A stretch of 64,000 nucleotides of DNA from Scalesia atractyloides (GCA_947069175.1 CAMTDV010000023.1:87327563-87391562), one strand, 5' to 3'. Numbered from the stretch's first letter, positions 10,033 through 22,572 are shown. The notes: generated by a model not told the origin, from the letters alone. Numbers and translations: made by a program.

Positions 10033-10529
10033 CTACCCTACCCGCCTACCTACATCAACTGCCCACAAGAATTTAGAGTCATCATCAACAACCGAATCGT
10101 ACCGCCAATCACCATCCACCCGAACCGGTGCCCGACAAACCGGGCAATTCAACACTTTCACCAGCCACAAATCCACACACTTTGCATGAAACAAGTGGTC
10201 ACAAACCGGAAGCACACGACAAAACTCTCCTCCTTTGAAACACTCCAAGCAAATCGAACAATCATCCGAGGTAGATGCGGCAGAGTATCGGAACATGGGG
10301 AGGCTGTTCTGCATGCCGGCGCTGTGGCTGCGACGGCGGCTGTTGGCGACGGATCCGGCGATGAGGAGGTTGAGTAGAATAATTGCAGCAAGGCCCAGAA
10401 AGATTAGAAAGATTGAGAGAATAAGAACATGATGATGAGTTTGAGGAGTACTGATAAGAGTTTAGGGTTTTGTTTGGGTGGTGAACGGTCGTTAACGGTG
10501 GCATGGTGGCGGTGTTCGGTGGTTGGCAT
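10033..10529 (-). pseudogene. ATL-type RING-H2 E3 ubiquitin ligase, one frameshift
   Basis: Intronless and about 165 codons long, within the range of short ATL proteins. The most likely start is the ATG at 10529 (MPTTEHRHH). After about 30 codons, near 10420-10445, the frame must shift by one base to reach a hydrophobic segment (FLIFLGLAAIILLNLLIAGS), a single transmembrane helix. An RR-rich stretch follows. The RING-H2 finger is canonical, with C-x2-C-x15-C-x1-H-x2-H-x2-C-x10-C-x2-C spacing, LPVCDHLFHAKCVDLWL and the ATL-specific Trp. The stop is at 10033. ATL proteins are membrane E3 ligases that bind E2 enzymes through the RING and often act in stress responses; this role is inferred from the family. 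The finger is intact, so a sequencing error or a downstream start is possible. Confidence 0.8.
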
Positions 10530-10539
10530 GTCAAAGTTG

Positions 10540-10983
10540 GATGTTGAGGGAGGAAATTGGTGAGTTTAGAGAGAGAAAGTGCAGGCGGTTTGAGGAGAGA
10601 GAGACATATGACGACAGATATTGATGGAACTTGAAATAGGTGTTGAAATCTGTGGGTTTTGTCGATTTAACTGGCTGCGACAGATTAAATGTTTGCAATG
10701 AAGATAGTGATGTGATAAGTGCTACACTACCGCATAGATATTATTTTAATTAGTTTGTTGTTACTTTTATTATTATATCTGTATATTTTGTTTTTTTACG
10801 ACAAATTTAAATAATTAATATTTCATTGTGGTATTGTTGTGACATGAGAGAAACAACTGATCATATTTATCTTTATAGGACCTGAAAAACCTCTTTGATA
10901 ATCGAATACAATAATCCTTAACCCATCACAAAGTACCATTAGATTATAAAGTATCGGCATATTTATATATTGTTTAATAATAA
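10540..10983. other. upstream flank of the RING-H2 gene
   Basis: This would hold the promoter and 5' leader of the minus-strand RING-H2 gene. A purine-rich 'gagagagaa' stretch at 10568-10605 reads as a CT-rich leader on the gene strand, common in plant 5' UTRs. I cannot pick a TATA box with confidence. Confidence 0.35.
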
Positions 10984-11478
10984 TAAATAAAGGTTAGGTT
11001 AATTTATTGTTTAAAGTTACTTTTTGGACTCGTTAATGTAATGTAACGTATTTAATTACTTTTAAGCCGTTTTGGTATATAATTTTGTTTTCTTTTGTTC
11101 TTTTTCGTCGATAAATTTTATGTGAATTCAAATACGTGCGTGTTATGTTACATTTATTTTTTATCAAGCCTTTAGCATAAATTTTAATTAATTACCTGAG
11201 CTCGATTTTTCTCGATTTACCTTTTATGAAAAGTGTTATCCGCTTTAGAGAATGTTCTCTTTTGAGTTCTTGGATGATCTATAAGCTTAGTGAGCAAAAC
11301 AACATAAAATTGTTTTTGGATAATATCTAAGTACATTTTTGTCTATAAAGGCTAGGTTAATTTATTTTTTAAAGTTACTTTTTGGACTCGCTAATGAAAT
11401 GTAACGTATTTAATTACTTTTAGCTGTTTTGGTATATAATTTTGTTTTCTTTTGTTGTTTTTAGTTGATAAGTTTTAT
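10984..11478. repeat. direct repeat of about 135 bp, 361 bp apart
   Basis: 10984-11120 recurs at 11346-11478, sharing 'aaagttactttttggactcg', 'aatgtaacgtatttaattac' and 'ggtatataattttgttttct'. The second copy ends within a few bases of the LTR that starts at 11483. A 361-bp tandem duplication may therefore have been cut short by the retroelement insertion. Confidence 0.75.
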
Positions 11479-11482
11479 ATAT

Positions 11483-13867
11483 TATCACATCCAGATTTTT
11501 TGTGGGTTGAGACTTGAAATTTATGCATGACGACTGATAACAGTAATTAACATAGGACAACGGAAGTCTAAGATTTAAATTATTTTACTAAGTACAAGTG
11601 TCCGAAATGTTCAAAATAAATAGACAGACTCTAGTGTATTAAAAATATCTACAGACGGATAAGAAAATAACAAAAAAAGAAACTTCAGACTAATGGTCTT
11701 GCATGGAGTCGCAAATTCCAATATGCTTTAGACTAAGCAGCTCCAGCCTTTTCCGTATTTGCTATTAAACATGCGCTTAGTCTTTTAAAAATACGTCAGT
11801 TTTCACTGAATAAATACAATTAGCCGACACATTTTGAAAATCTTTTTAAAATCATTTTATACCATTTGGTATATCATTTTAAAAACAACTTGGACAAAGT
11901 GATATCTCTTGTTACCAGTTTTACATGCTTGTCAATACATATGGGAAGCCCCGAACTAAACTCCGATACATAATTAACCGACACGCCACATTTTTAATAA
12001 ATATAATATATTATTAGCGTCTGTTATGTATATACCTACACCCCACACTTAGTTCGTGGCCACTTGTAATGAAGTGAGCCAGGTATATTAAGGACACGGT
12101 CGCATTAACCCCAGTGTTTAAGTTATCAAGAAAAACGGATTAAAACGGGTTATTTAAATTTTAAGTATCATTCGCTCATGATTTAATACCCAACCAAGCG
12201 GCTAATGCCGTATCCCAAGCTCGTATAGAGAAAATATGCTAAGAGTATTTACCTGTACTTTTCCTTACAAATCAAGGATGCTAAAGCACAACCGTAATCA
12301 AATCAACCTAAACACAGGCACAATTTACTGGAGGTTTCTAGTCTAGAATGGATGGAACTATGATCCGTTAGAACGTTCACGAGTCTTATTCAAGTCATTT
12401 GACTTGGACCGGTTAACTTATAAGAATTATGTATGGTTCGCTAAATTTAGTAGAGACCGGATAGAATGTGGTTTAAGCCCTTACGAGTACAATGACTTGT
12501 ATAATATGGGTCAAATAACCAAACATTCTGATTATAATAGGTTTGGAAAGGTTCTGACCCGATTCGGCTAACTTATATAAACTATACTATATAAGTTAAT
12601 CGTATGCGCATGGCAGCTTCGGGTGGTCGAGTGGGTCTATGGTAAGTCCATTATGCCAAAACATATTTATTATAATGTTACATCAGTTTCAAACTCAGAT
12701 TACATGATTATTATGTTTTATTATCATTCTATGCATAAAAAGGGTATTATTTAGGCATAATATGTGGACTTTGCATAAAACCCAACAATTGGTATGATCA
12801 GAAGGTATAACCCTTAGAGGTTATTCCCTACAATAATACAATCATATTACAACTTCAAATCAATGTCTAAACTATCCTAAACGGGATAGAATCGAAAGTC
12901 AAAGCGGAAGTCAAAGTGTTTTATCATTCTGTTGCAAATCAAGCTCTAAGCAGGAAATGACTAGTTGGACATGATCCAACATGTCTTAATATGTTATATA
13001 ACTATTATAATGTCAAAAGTTAACGCTTCAATACTTAGAAGTTCATTTAACGTTAATTACGAAAATCTGCATTTTTCACTTTTATTTAATAAAACTTTGA
13101 CCCGTCATACGACCGACTTAACGTGATCTTCAGAAGGTTCCCTCATAGGGGATTAACACCTACATTATTACTATCATGTAGCCATGTTCTGTTCGAACAT
13201 TGGCTTAACCGAAATGGTTATAATCGAAAGTCAAAGCAAAAGTCAATTTGCTCGACTTTAAGCTAATAACTAGCCTATGAATGAAATAAGTCTGAAGGAG
13301 AACACTTACAAGTGTTTAAGGAGAAGTTTAAACTCAAGAGAGGAGTCCTCTATAGATCAGAAGCTGCTCCAAGAGAAGTTAGATTAAGAAAGTGAGATGT
13401 GCAAGTTGAAATGGTGCATAAACACCTTTATTTATACTTTCAAAAGGATCACTAGATGTTGCCACATGTTCACAAGGTTTCCTGATGTTGGACTAGTGTC
13501 TAGTGAGGTGGAGGAAGCAAAGAAAGTGTGGCATTTGCGAGCAAGGTGGCAAGAGACAGCAGCTGCAGCTGCAGTTCGCTGTCTGTAGACCCCTTACGGA
13601 CCGTAAAGGTAATGGCTTACGGTCTATAAGGACCTTCAGCACCCACATAAAATTTAAATGCCTTACGGACTGTAACGCTTAAGGCTTGCGGTCCATTAGG
13701 GACGTCCAGAAGCCAAAATGTTGGCACTTTGTCATGTTTGATCCCTCAACTTCCATACTTCCACATTTTTACATAATTGGTCCCTCTCGTCCAACTTAAC
13801 GGGAATATTTGAGAGTTAAACGGACACTTGTTGCATATTATTCGTCATGAATTTCCGAGGTTTTACA
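11483..13867 (-). repeat. 3' LTR of the Tekay-like element
   Basis: On the plus strand it begins TATCACATCC, a mutated form of the TGTCACACCC seen at 20011, and ends GAGGTTTTACA. In the element's sense it therefore starts TGTAAAACCTC, right after a polypurine-like AACGGCGTGAAGA. The first 860 bp match 20011-20841. Near 13588-13700 it holds several copies of a near-palindromic 'cttacggaccgtaa' motif. Confidence 0.85.
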
Positions 13868-13941
13868 TCTTCACGCCGTTAAAAGAAATCTCATCTCGAG
13901 ATTTATTCAAATATATAGGGTACTTTTGTCTCATATTTTGC

Positions 13942-15150
13942 TTAAAACTCCCATGTATATTCTAGGTTACGTCGGGAATCCCATATGACTTTCACGATGG
14001 GGATCATCTTCTTTCGGAGCTTTTTAACCTGTCGATCCACGATTGAAATCGATTTCTCAATGAACCTTAGATTTTCATCAATTTGCACATCATGATGCGG
14101 CATTGCTTGCGACGCATCTGCTAGACCTATCTTTAAATTTGAGATGTGGAACAATCATCGATTCCACTGAGTTAGTCAGGTAGCTTAAGCCTATAATCCA
14201 CGGAACCAACACATTCGGTTATTTTGAATGGTCCAGTATATCTTGGGCTCAACTTGCCACTCTTTCCGAATCTCATGACTCCTTTCCAAGGTGACACTTT
14301 TAATAACACTTTGTCCCCAATTTGGAATTCAAGTGGTTTCCGCCTCTTATCTACATAGCTCTTCTTCCTATCGCGGGCAACTTTGAGCCTATCACGGATT
14401 TGTACAAGCTTGTCCGTGGTTTTAAGGACTATCTCAGGTCCTGATAGTTGGCTTTCTCCAACTTTAGCCCAACAAACGGGCGTTAAACATTTTCTTCCAT
14501 ACAAGGCTTCAAATGGAGCGGCCTCAATACTTGTATGGTAACTGTTATTGTAGGAGAATTCCATCAAGGGTAGGTGGTCATCCCAACTACCACCCAGATC
14601 AATGATGCATGAGCATGTCTTCTAATGTCTAGATTATACGTTCACTCTGACCATCAGTCCGAGGATGGTAAGCCGTATTGAAATTTAATCGTGTACCTAA
14701 AGCTTGTTGGAAAGTTTTCCAACAAAAATATATTGCATACCTAGTATCTCTATCGGATACTATGGATACTAGCACTCCATGAAGGGACACAATATTGTCC
14801 ACATATAATTGAGCCAATTTGTCAGAACCAAAAGTTTCCTTAATAGACAAAAAGTGGGCTAACTTAATCTGTCTATCGACTATTACCCAAATCGTGTCAT
14901 TGCCACATTCTGTCTTAGGTAGCTTGGTAATCAAGTCTATTGTTACCATATCTCATTTCCAAGTAGGAAATTTTTGAGTTGTTGTAGCAGTCCTGACGAT
15001 TTCAGATGTTCGGCTTTAACTTGTGAATACATGAAACATTTAGCTACATAAGTGGCTATGGATTTCTTCATACCCATCCACTAATAATTCTTTTTCAGAT
15101 CCTGATACATTTTATCTCCTCCAGGATGTACCGAATATTTGGAATTATGC
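13942..15150 (-). pseudogene. gypsy integrase with C-terminal chromodomain
   Basis: The core region reads MVTIDLITKLPKTECGNDTI near 14940 and FNTAYHPRTDGQSERII near 14640, in one open stretch of about 106 codons. A second stretch (14567-14172) has SYNNSYHTSIEAAPFEALYG and GDKVLLKVSPWKGVMRFG, the integrase C-terminal part. The last stretch (14154-13942) has FHISNLKIGLADASQAMP and the chromodomain-like end IPIVKVIWDSRRNLEYTWEF. Chromodomains of this group direct insertion towards particular chromatin. The domain confirms a chromovirus. Stops separate the three parts. Confidence 0.85.
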
Positions 15151-15379
15151 AATCCTTGAGAATCAGATCTCTGAGTCTTCCAAAGATAGGAACCTATATT
15201 CTATTATTGAATCTCAAGATTCTTTTATTTCCAGGTATTAACTGATTAACAGTTCCACCTAATCCTTCATTAGAAGCATTTGCTTCTAATAAGGCTTGAT
15301 TTTGAACTTTTTGTAGTTTCTCATTCAAACTGGTTCTAAATTCTATTCTTTTAGCATGAACCCTAATTGGTTTAATTAT

Positions 15380-16560
15380 TTCCTTACGCTCAAGGTGTCA
15401 GCAACGACATTTGCATTGCTAGGATGATAATGAATCTCACATGCGTAATCATTAAGTGTTTCCACTCAACGGCGTTGTCGCATATTTAAATCCTTTTGAT
15501 TAAATATATGTTGGAGGCTTTTATGATCGGTGTATATCACACATTTTGTACCATATAGATAATGTCTCCATAACTTTAGTGTAAATACAATAGCACCCAA
15601 TTCCAGATCATGGGTGGTGTAATTCTTTTCATGCACCTTAATTTGTCATGATTCGTAGGCAATTACCTTACCTCTTTGCAATAATATGCACCCTAATCTT
15701 GTGTGCGAAGCATCACAGTAGACTATAAAGTCTTCAATTCCCTCGGGTAAAGATAATATTGGGGCATTAATCAATTTCTATTTAACAATCTCAAAGGAGT
15801 CTTTTTTACGTTGCTCCCCAATCAAACTTAGCGTTCTTGCGAGATAACGCAGTTAAGGGAGTGGCTATTCTTGAGAAGTTCTCAATGAACCTTCTATAAT
15901 AACCAGCTACCCTAAGAAACTGTGGATTTCTAAGGAGTTTTGTGTGCTTCCCAAGTCATAATTACCTCTATCTTGGCTGGATCCACTTGGATTCCATGTT
16001 CACTAATCACATGTCCTAGGAATTTGGACTTCACTAAGCCAAAACTTGCACTGAGAGAATTTTGCATAAAGCTTCTCTTGCTTTAGCAATTCAAGAATAC
16101 ATCTATGATGTTTTTTGTGATGTTTTTACTACGAGAATAGATAAGTATGTTGTCTATAAAGACAATGACAAACTTATCAGGTATGGTTTGCAGACCCTGC
16201 TCATGAGATCCATGAAAGCTGCTGGAGCATTAGTGAGTCCGAAGGGCATAACTCATAATGTTCGTATCTGGTCCTGAAGGTAGTCTTTGAAACATCCTCG
16301 CTCCTGACCTTTAGTTGATGATATCTAGAACGAAGATCAATCTTCGAAGAGAAACTCGCTCCTTACAATTGATCGAACAAGTTATCAATCCTTGGCAAGG
16401 GATAACGATTCTTGATCGTTATCTTATTCAACTCATGGTAATCAATGCACATCCGCATTGAACCGTCTTTTTTAACAAACAAATCGGAGCTCCCAAAGGG
16501 GATGAACTAGGTTCTATGAAACCTTTCTCAAGGAGTTCTTCAAGTTACGCCTTTACCTTT
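15380..16560 (-). pseudogene. gypsy RT and RNase H with a mutated catalytic motif
   Basis: RNase H sequence lies at 15660-15400 (HEKNYTTHDLELGA-type text, then the YTDHKSL-type region). The RT palm reads FVIVFIDNILIYS near 16170-16130. The second Asp of the usual FIDD pair is Asn (codon at 16151-16149), which would abolish polymerisation. The RT start lies near 16560-16440, with text for SSPFGAPI-like and CIDYHELNK-like segments in mixed frames. Several frameshifts are present. Confidence 0.8.
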
Positions 16561-16879
16561 TTCATCTTAGTTTGCTCCAAGCGGTATGGAGCTCTAGCTC
16601 TTGGAGCTGACCTAGGCAATATGTCGCTCTTAAAGTCTACTTGCCTTTCTAGAGGTAATCCTGGTAAGTCTTTGGGGAACACTTCAGGGAATTCTGAAAT
16701 GACTGGTATAATCTTCTATCTTGGGTTTTTGTGTATCCACTATCACTTGTGCCATGTAAATGACACATCCTCTCTTCAGACACTTGGATGCTTTCAGCAA
16801 GGACGTATTCTTGGGCAATCAGTAGTGTCGATCTCCATGAATGATGAGTGTCTCACCGAGTGAGATTTGATTTCGATTA

Positions 16880-17230
16880 TCTTTTTATCGCAGGCAATGT
16901 GAGCTTGGTTATCGGATAACCAATCCATGCCTAATACTATATCGAATCCCGTAAGAGTCATAGGTAGAAGATTTATTGGAATGGAGTAATTCTTAATGGA
17001 TATATCGCATCTTCAGAATCTTGGAAGCTAATTCGATTGTACCATCTACCATTTCTACTTCATTATAAATGTTCTAAAGTCTTATAGGCAGATTTAGTAG
17101 TTCATTAAACTATTTATCTGCTCCAGAATCAAATAAGACACGTGCATAAATGTTATTAACAAGAAACGTACTCATTATAACATTCGTGTCTTTTACCCTT
17201 ATTTTGCGGTCAGCTGAAAAGCTCTAACAT
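16880..17230 (-). pseudogene. gypsy aspartic protease region
   Basis: Minus-strand text includes NNIYARVLFDSGADK near 17160-17115. The DSG triad is the catalytic loop of retroviral-type aspartic proteases, which cut the polyprotein. The lower part (16930-17050) has degenerate strands with stops. It lies between the zinc-knuckle gag region and RT, as expected. Confidence 0.75.
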
Positions 17231-17283
17231 TTGATTCTTTGCCTCCCCAGGCTTAGTATTTCCATCAGTTGTACGCTTTGGAC

Positions 17284-18350
17284 ACCTGGTCCTTATGTGG
17301 CCTTTCTTGCCACATCCGAAGCAAACAACATTCTTTAAGTCTTTACACTCATGAGACTTGTGGCCAGTCCTCTTGCAGATGCCACATTGTTTTGGTTGTT
17401 GATCAGTTTGACACTGTCCCTAGTGTCGCCTTCCACAAGTCTTGCACTCTGGTCTGTCATCATTAGACCTCTGTTAGTTCTTCTTTTTGAACCAAACTTC
17501 CCTTTCTTTGAGCCATGGAAGTGGTTATATTCACGTTTCCTCTTCCCATCAATCTCAACCTTGATTGACCTCAATCTCACTTCATCTTGAGTAAGTGAAA
17601 GAATAGATCCACTGCGGATCTGAAAGTAGTGGGTTTGGAGGCCTTCACCATCCATTTGATCTTGGGTGCCAAACCACTAATGAAACGCGCAATGCGTTTA
17701 TGTTATGGGGTAATTAGGTACGGAAACATACTTCTGATAGCCCATGTTCCTCATGGTGAGAGTTAAGAAGTCAAACTCCACCTTTTCAACCTCATGCGGA
17801 TGGAAGTAAGTTTCTTTGATCAAATCAACAAACTTGCTCCATCCCATGTTGTATAGGTAGACCTTCCCCGTAGATTGAACCATGGCCTTCCAACAGGTCA
17901 AAGCATCATCCTTAAAGGACTGGGAAACATACTTATAATATCCTTCTCAGCACAACCACTGATGTCAACCACAGTTTCCATCTCGTCCATCCACTTCATG
18001 GCATCTATAGCTCATTTTTCCTTGTGAAGTCACGAGATTTAAGAGAGACAAAGTACTTGTAAGAACACCCTTCCTTAATATTTTGGGTTTCCTTCTTGGC
18101 AACATGTTTCGGTTCACTCCTCACACTCAAGAAATAATGTGAACTCTGAGTTTTATGTGTGGAAGATGGAGGGATAGATGGAGATTTAGAATGTATTAGA
18201 CCTGGCCCTTTGAAATTAGCCAAAACATCGACCATTGCTTTGCTGACTTCCACAACAATCAAGGATCGAAGGTTATCTCCTCCGCCTTCATAGTCGACAT
18301 GCTCCACATTGTCATGTCAATTATCGGCACCACCAGAATTTCGGCTTGCC
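17284..18350 (-). pseudogene. gypsy gag C-terminal half with two zinc knuckles
   Basis: The nucleocapsid part has two CCHC knuckles with exact C-x2-C-x4-H-x4-C spacing: CGICKRTGHKSHEC (about 17390-17349) and CFGCGKKGHIRTRC (about 17322-17281). Upstream are the lysine-rich KVEIDGKRKREYNHFHGSKK (near 17560) and the gag core AMVQSTGKVYLYNMGWSKFV (near 17890-17830). An earlier segment (18307-18005) includes GGGDNLRSLIVVEVSKAMVD. Frames change several times. Gag would package element RNA. Confidence 0.8.
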
Positions 18351-18620
18351 ATTTATATCAATGTATGAGCTACAAGCCAATTATAACTTATTGTTCAGGG
18401 CGAATCATTTTAACATTGCATTTGAATTTCAAATGATAATAATCATTGAATTTGTGTCTTAACGAGTCTTTCATAATTGATTTATAAATTCAGTCGTGGT
18501 CCTATTTGACCTCAAGGGCTATAAGCCTTGTAAATATCTCCTCCACCTTTTCTGTCGATTTGCACCACATTGTCACAACCGCCATAATTGTTTGCCAGTA
18601 TTTTGGCTTGCCATAAGCTT
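18258..18620 (-). repeat. internal gag duplication, about 271-bp spacing
   Basis: 18258-18350 and 18530-18620 are related. Both hold 'atctcctcc.cctt', 'ccacattgtca' and 'ttcggcttgcca' or 'tttggcttgcca' in the same order. The copies are clearly diverged. Confidence 0.6.
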
Positions 18621-18839
18621 CAAACCATTAAGAAGATTTTATTGATTTTTGGCAGATCAATCATAGATCAAATTAAATGTCAAAACGAATGCTAGAATAA
18701 TTGCAAAGAAAGATTTAGAATATAATCAAAATTTCATAAAAAATGAATTACCATACATGTCCAAATATGGAATTTTGGAAGGAGATCACAATACAATGTC
18801 CATAAAGGACTTTTGGAAATAAAAATTACAATAAAAAAA

Positions 18840-19848
18840 TAAATTAAATTCTTTAGTCGTCTCTCTTTCCTTTAACTATTTTAAGAGCTTTTTGAATATT
18901 TTGCTCATCCTTCGTTCATTCTTTTCTGCTTGTCGTTGGATTTGTTCCTCTCGTTCCAACGCTTGATTGATAGCTTCAATCGGTAATTGTTGTTGTGATG
19001 GTTGTGGTTGCAGAACAACCGGGTATGGATATTCGGGGTTTGGATAGCCCGGGTTTGGTAGGTGGGAGGAAATGGAGGTGGGTATAAAGTATTTTGAATG
19101 ACCGCCTGTAAATAGGGGTTATATGATGGAGCCGGATAGTTTTAATCAATAGAGGCTACCGTATAAGTATTATCATATCCGGTCATACTCGAATATGTTG
19201 GAATAGGTTTATCATAACCGGTAGGTGGTTGTTGAGGTGGCTCAACAATAGGAGTAGAGTTAGAGGGTCCGCCCATTTGGGGGTCCTCTTGTATGGTTGG
19301 ATAAGTTGGGGGTAGTGGTGGAAGTGATCCCGACCATTGCCCAGCACACACTTACATTCCTGCACTTGCTCATCTGCTCATCCTCTTGTGGAGGTGGCAG
19401 AGTTTGAGGAGGTGGATAAGAAGGTGTTTGGGCTTGATGTTCAGGGTTATGATAGAAAGTAAATTGGTTGAAGTATTGGTCCCACTCATAAGGACCTTGA
19501 TATGGTGAACCTGCAATGACGAAGTGTCGCTAGATAGCTCTATGGGATGTAGATTTGTCCAGATGGCAACATCTCCGGATCAGAGTTGTTGTATAGTTTA
19601 TTTTGGCTAGGATGGGGTGAATTTATGTAAAGGGCTGGGTTGAATAAATCATGATGTGAGTAGGAGCGGGAATGATGAGAATTGGGTGAATGAGAAGAAT
19701 GATGTGAGACTGAGTGCCTAACGGGTTGTGATGAATGTGACTCACTCAAATGTTGGGAAGGTTCCTAGTGATGTGAGAGTGATGGTAGTAATCGTGATGG
19801 TCCTCCCCTCATGGGACCTTTTCCCGTTCCTCGTCTTCTAGGCGGCAT
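18840..19848 (-). pseudogene. gypsy gag N-terminal region with an in-frame stop
   Basis: ATG at 19848 starts MPPRRRGTGKGPMRGG, a basic opening often seen in such gag proteins. The frame reaches a TAG after 27 codons (near 19767) and then continues openly in the same frame to 19540, rich in Ser, His and Pro. A Pro/Thr/Tyr-rich stretch (19351-19142) follows in another frame, then degenerate DNA. I base the assignment on the position just after the primer site and the continuity with the downstream gag. Confidence 0.6.
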
Positions 19849-19994
19849 AATTTACCTGTCAAATATTAAAATCAAATGACTAAATAATATGAGTGGCCTT
19901 AGGTTAATGCTTAGACTCGGAAAGTCTAAGGAGTATGTTTTTGTGATATTTGAGCTCAGACACAAAAGGCTAGTGTCTAATTTGCTCAAACGTT

Positions 19995-20007
19995 GGCTCT
20001 AATACCA
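19995..20007 (-). other. primer-binding site, initiator-Met tRNA type
   Basis: The minus strand reads TGGTATTAGAGCC directly beside the LTR end. This is one mismatch from TGGTATCAGAGC, the complement of the plant initiator tRNA-Met 3' end. Confidence 0.8.
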
Positions 20008-20010
20008 ACC

Positions 20011-20841
20011 TGTCACACCCTGATTTCCCGGTGGGCCCGGACTTAGGGTTTTTATGCATGAAGATTGATAACAATAATTCACATAGCACAGCAGAAGTCT
20101 GGGATTTAAATTATATATTACAAAGTACAAGTATCCGAAATGTTCAAAATAAATAGACAAACTGAAGTGTACTAAAAATAGAAACTTTAGACTAATAGGC
20201 CTTGCGTGGAGTCGCAAATTCCAATATGCTTAGACCGAGCAGCTCCAGTCTATTCTGTATTTGCTATTAAACATGCACTTAGTATTTTGAAAATACATCA
20301 GTTTTTACTGTTAAATACAATTAACCGACACATTTTTAAAATCTTTTCAAAATCATTTTATACTATTTGGTATATCATTTTAAAAATAATTTAGGACAAA
20401 GTAATATCTCTTGTTAACAATTTTACATACTTGTCAATACATATGGGGCCCGAAACTAAACTCCGATACATGATTAACCAACACGCCACATTTTCAATAA
20501 ATATAATATAGTATTAGCGTATGTTAGGTGTTTGCATACACACCGCGCTTAGGCCATGGCCACTTGAAATTAAGTGAGCCGAGGATATCAAGGACACGGT
20601 CGCATTAACCCCCAATGATTAAGTTATCAACTAAAATGGATTTAAACGGGTTATTAAAATTTTAAGCATCATTCACCCATGATTTAATACCCGACCAAAC
20701 GGCTAATGTCGTATCTCAAGCCCGTATAGAGAAAATAGGCTAAGAGTATTTACCTGTACTTTTCCTTACAAATTAAGGATGCTAAAGCACAACGCTAATC
20801 AAAACAACCTACTCACAAACGCAATTTAATGGAGGCTTCTA
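20011..20841 (-). repeat. 5' LTR of the Tekay-like element, truncated
   Basis: It begins TGTCACACCC on the plus strand and aligns with 11483-12342, for example 'gctaagagtatttacctgta' in both. The alignment stops after 'ggaggcttcta' at 20841, so about 1.5 kb of U3 is missing. Confidence 0.85.
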
Positions 20842-21821
20842 TTTTATTTCATATATGTCAAAACCTATGTTTACTTATCAACTAAAAAGTTGACCTTTTA
20901 TTTTATAAATGATACAGGAAATGCAGTTTGAGACGTATACAAGTTTGTTAATTCATGTAGGAGGCATGAACTTAGTTAAAAATAAACAAGAGAATATTAT
21001 TTTATGTTTTGTGATGGTCTGTTGAGACAATTTGTTGCATGTGATGAATCTTTAATTTAGTATGATTATGTTATGAACAATCTATACAACCTGACATATC
21101 CTACCGTTGATTGAGGTATTACAAAAGGAAACAATAAATGGGAGAGAAATGTGTACCGAATGTAAGAAAAACCCTAAAACAAACTTACAAAATAGTTAAT
21201 GAACTAATGTAATGCTAGAGACTAAGTAAAAACGTTAATACTGCTACAATTAAGGCATTTTGTCATGATCCAATCCGATTCCAGTTTTTGTAATTGATTC
21301 TCCTTGAACTTGATATGTATGTACTCGGTGTGGATCAAATAAAAAACAAAATTAACTACTTTGATTTTGATTCACTATGACTAGTATAAACGAAGGAGGT
21401 AAGGTTCGTGCTCTTAAAAATACAAATTAACTTTATTATACGAGTAAAATTTTTTTATACGAGTTGTGATAATTAGAAACTCGGCCTTACGAAAGGCTTT
21501 TCCAAATTTTTTTTCACTTAAAATCCTAAAAAATCAACTTTTCCAAAAAAGAAAAAAAATCTTTTTTTTTCATTTACGGCAACCGTGAATGCTCTAAAAA
21601 ATGATGTCTATGCTTATGTAATCAGCTTTTTACAGCTGCTATAAGGGGCTAAAAAACACCATTTTATTTTTTTTATTTTTTTTAAATTTTAAATTTTTTA
21701 TCGCATTCTTTTCTAACATTTTAATCTTGATGTGTGAAAAAAATGGGGGCAAAACTCACACGGAATGGCTGAGTTCTCTATGTTCTCGCAACTCGAAAGG
21801 GTTTTTCCTTGATCTTGGTCC

Positions 21822-21852
<31 letters not shown>

Positions 21853-21889
21853 GTATGTATTGTATTAATATATGTATATACATACAACT
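20842..21889. other. intergenic, AT-rich
   Basis: No gene seen. There are long A and T runs (21500-21700) and a TA-rich microsatellite at 21822-21895 with alternating 'tatatatg' and 'catatgtatg' blocks, which sits next to the start of the inverted-duplication arm. Confidence 0.5.
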
Positions 21890-22572
21890 AGGGCTACAAA
21901 CAAACGAATGAACACGAACAAGACCTTGTTCATGTTTGTGTATTAAGAAGTATGTGTTCACGAACTGTTCATGAACACTTACCGAACGAGATATTCTGCT
22001 CGTGTTCGTTCTTTAAGGAAATGAGCGTGTTCGTGTTTGTTTGTTGATTTTTAGGTAAAAAACGCAAATGAACACAAACTAATGTTCATGAACACAAATG
22101 GAAACAAACGAACAAAAACAAGCGTTCATAAAAAAGTATATAATACCCTGACACTTATTAAATACATATTATTGGTCGGAAATTTAAATTATTTAAATAA
22201 AATATAAACACTAATGAACTATTCAACACAATCGAACATAGACAAACACGTTACCGGACGTTCACGAACATAAATGAACGAACATGGCTTTTGTTTATGT
22301 TTATTTGTTTAATAAGCAACACAAACAAGCCACAATGAAAGTAAATATGATCAAAATGTTGACTCTTATGACATGAGTTTTGATGTCAACAAAGGGTGAT
22401 ATCATTTATTAGACCAAAACCTATCTATTCTATATGTTATCATCAAACTTTTGTTATTAATAAAAGTATTAAAAAATTTTAATCAGAAGTGGATGAGTGA
22501 GTGAGGATGATTCCATTGCAAAATCAATTGTTCGTACATTGAGACTCCTACATACGTGTTTTTTTTAGGGTT

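Larger units (their letters stand above)
11483..20841 (-). mobile_element. chromodomain Ty3/gypsy (Tekay-like) element, nearly complete but dead
   Basis: On the minus strand the order is 5' LTR (20841-20011), primer site (20007-19995), gag (19848-17284), protease, RT, RNase H, integrase, chromodomain (to 13942) and 3' LTR (13867-11483). This is the Ty3/gypsy chromovirus plan. The 5' LTR lacks about 1.5 kb of its outer part. All coding regions carry stops or frameshifts. The LTR portions that can be compared differ at many sites, so the insertion is old. Confidence 0.9.

Noticed and set aside
16062..16863. Plus-strand frames of 71 and 115 codons
   Set aside because: They are complements of the gypsy RT and protease regions, whose minus-strand text is recognisable.
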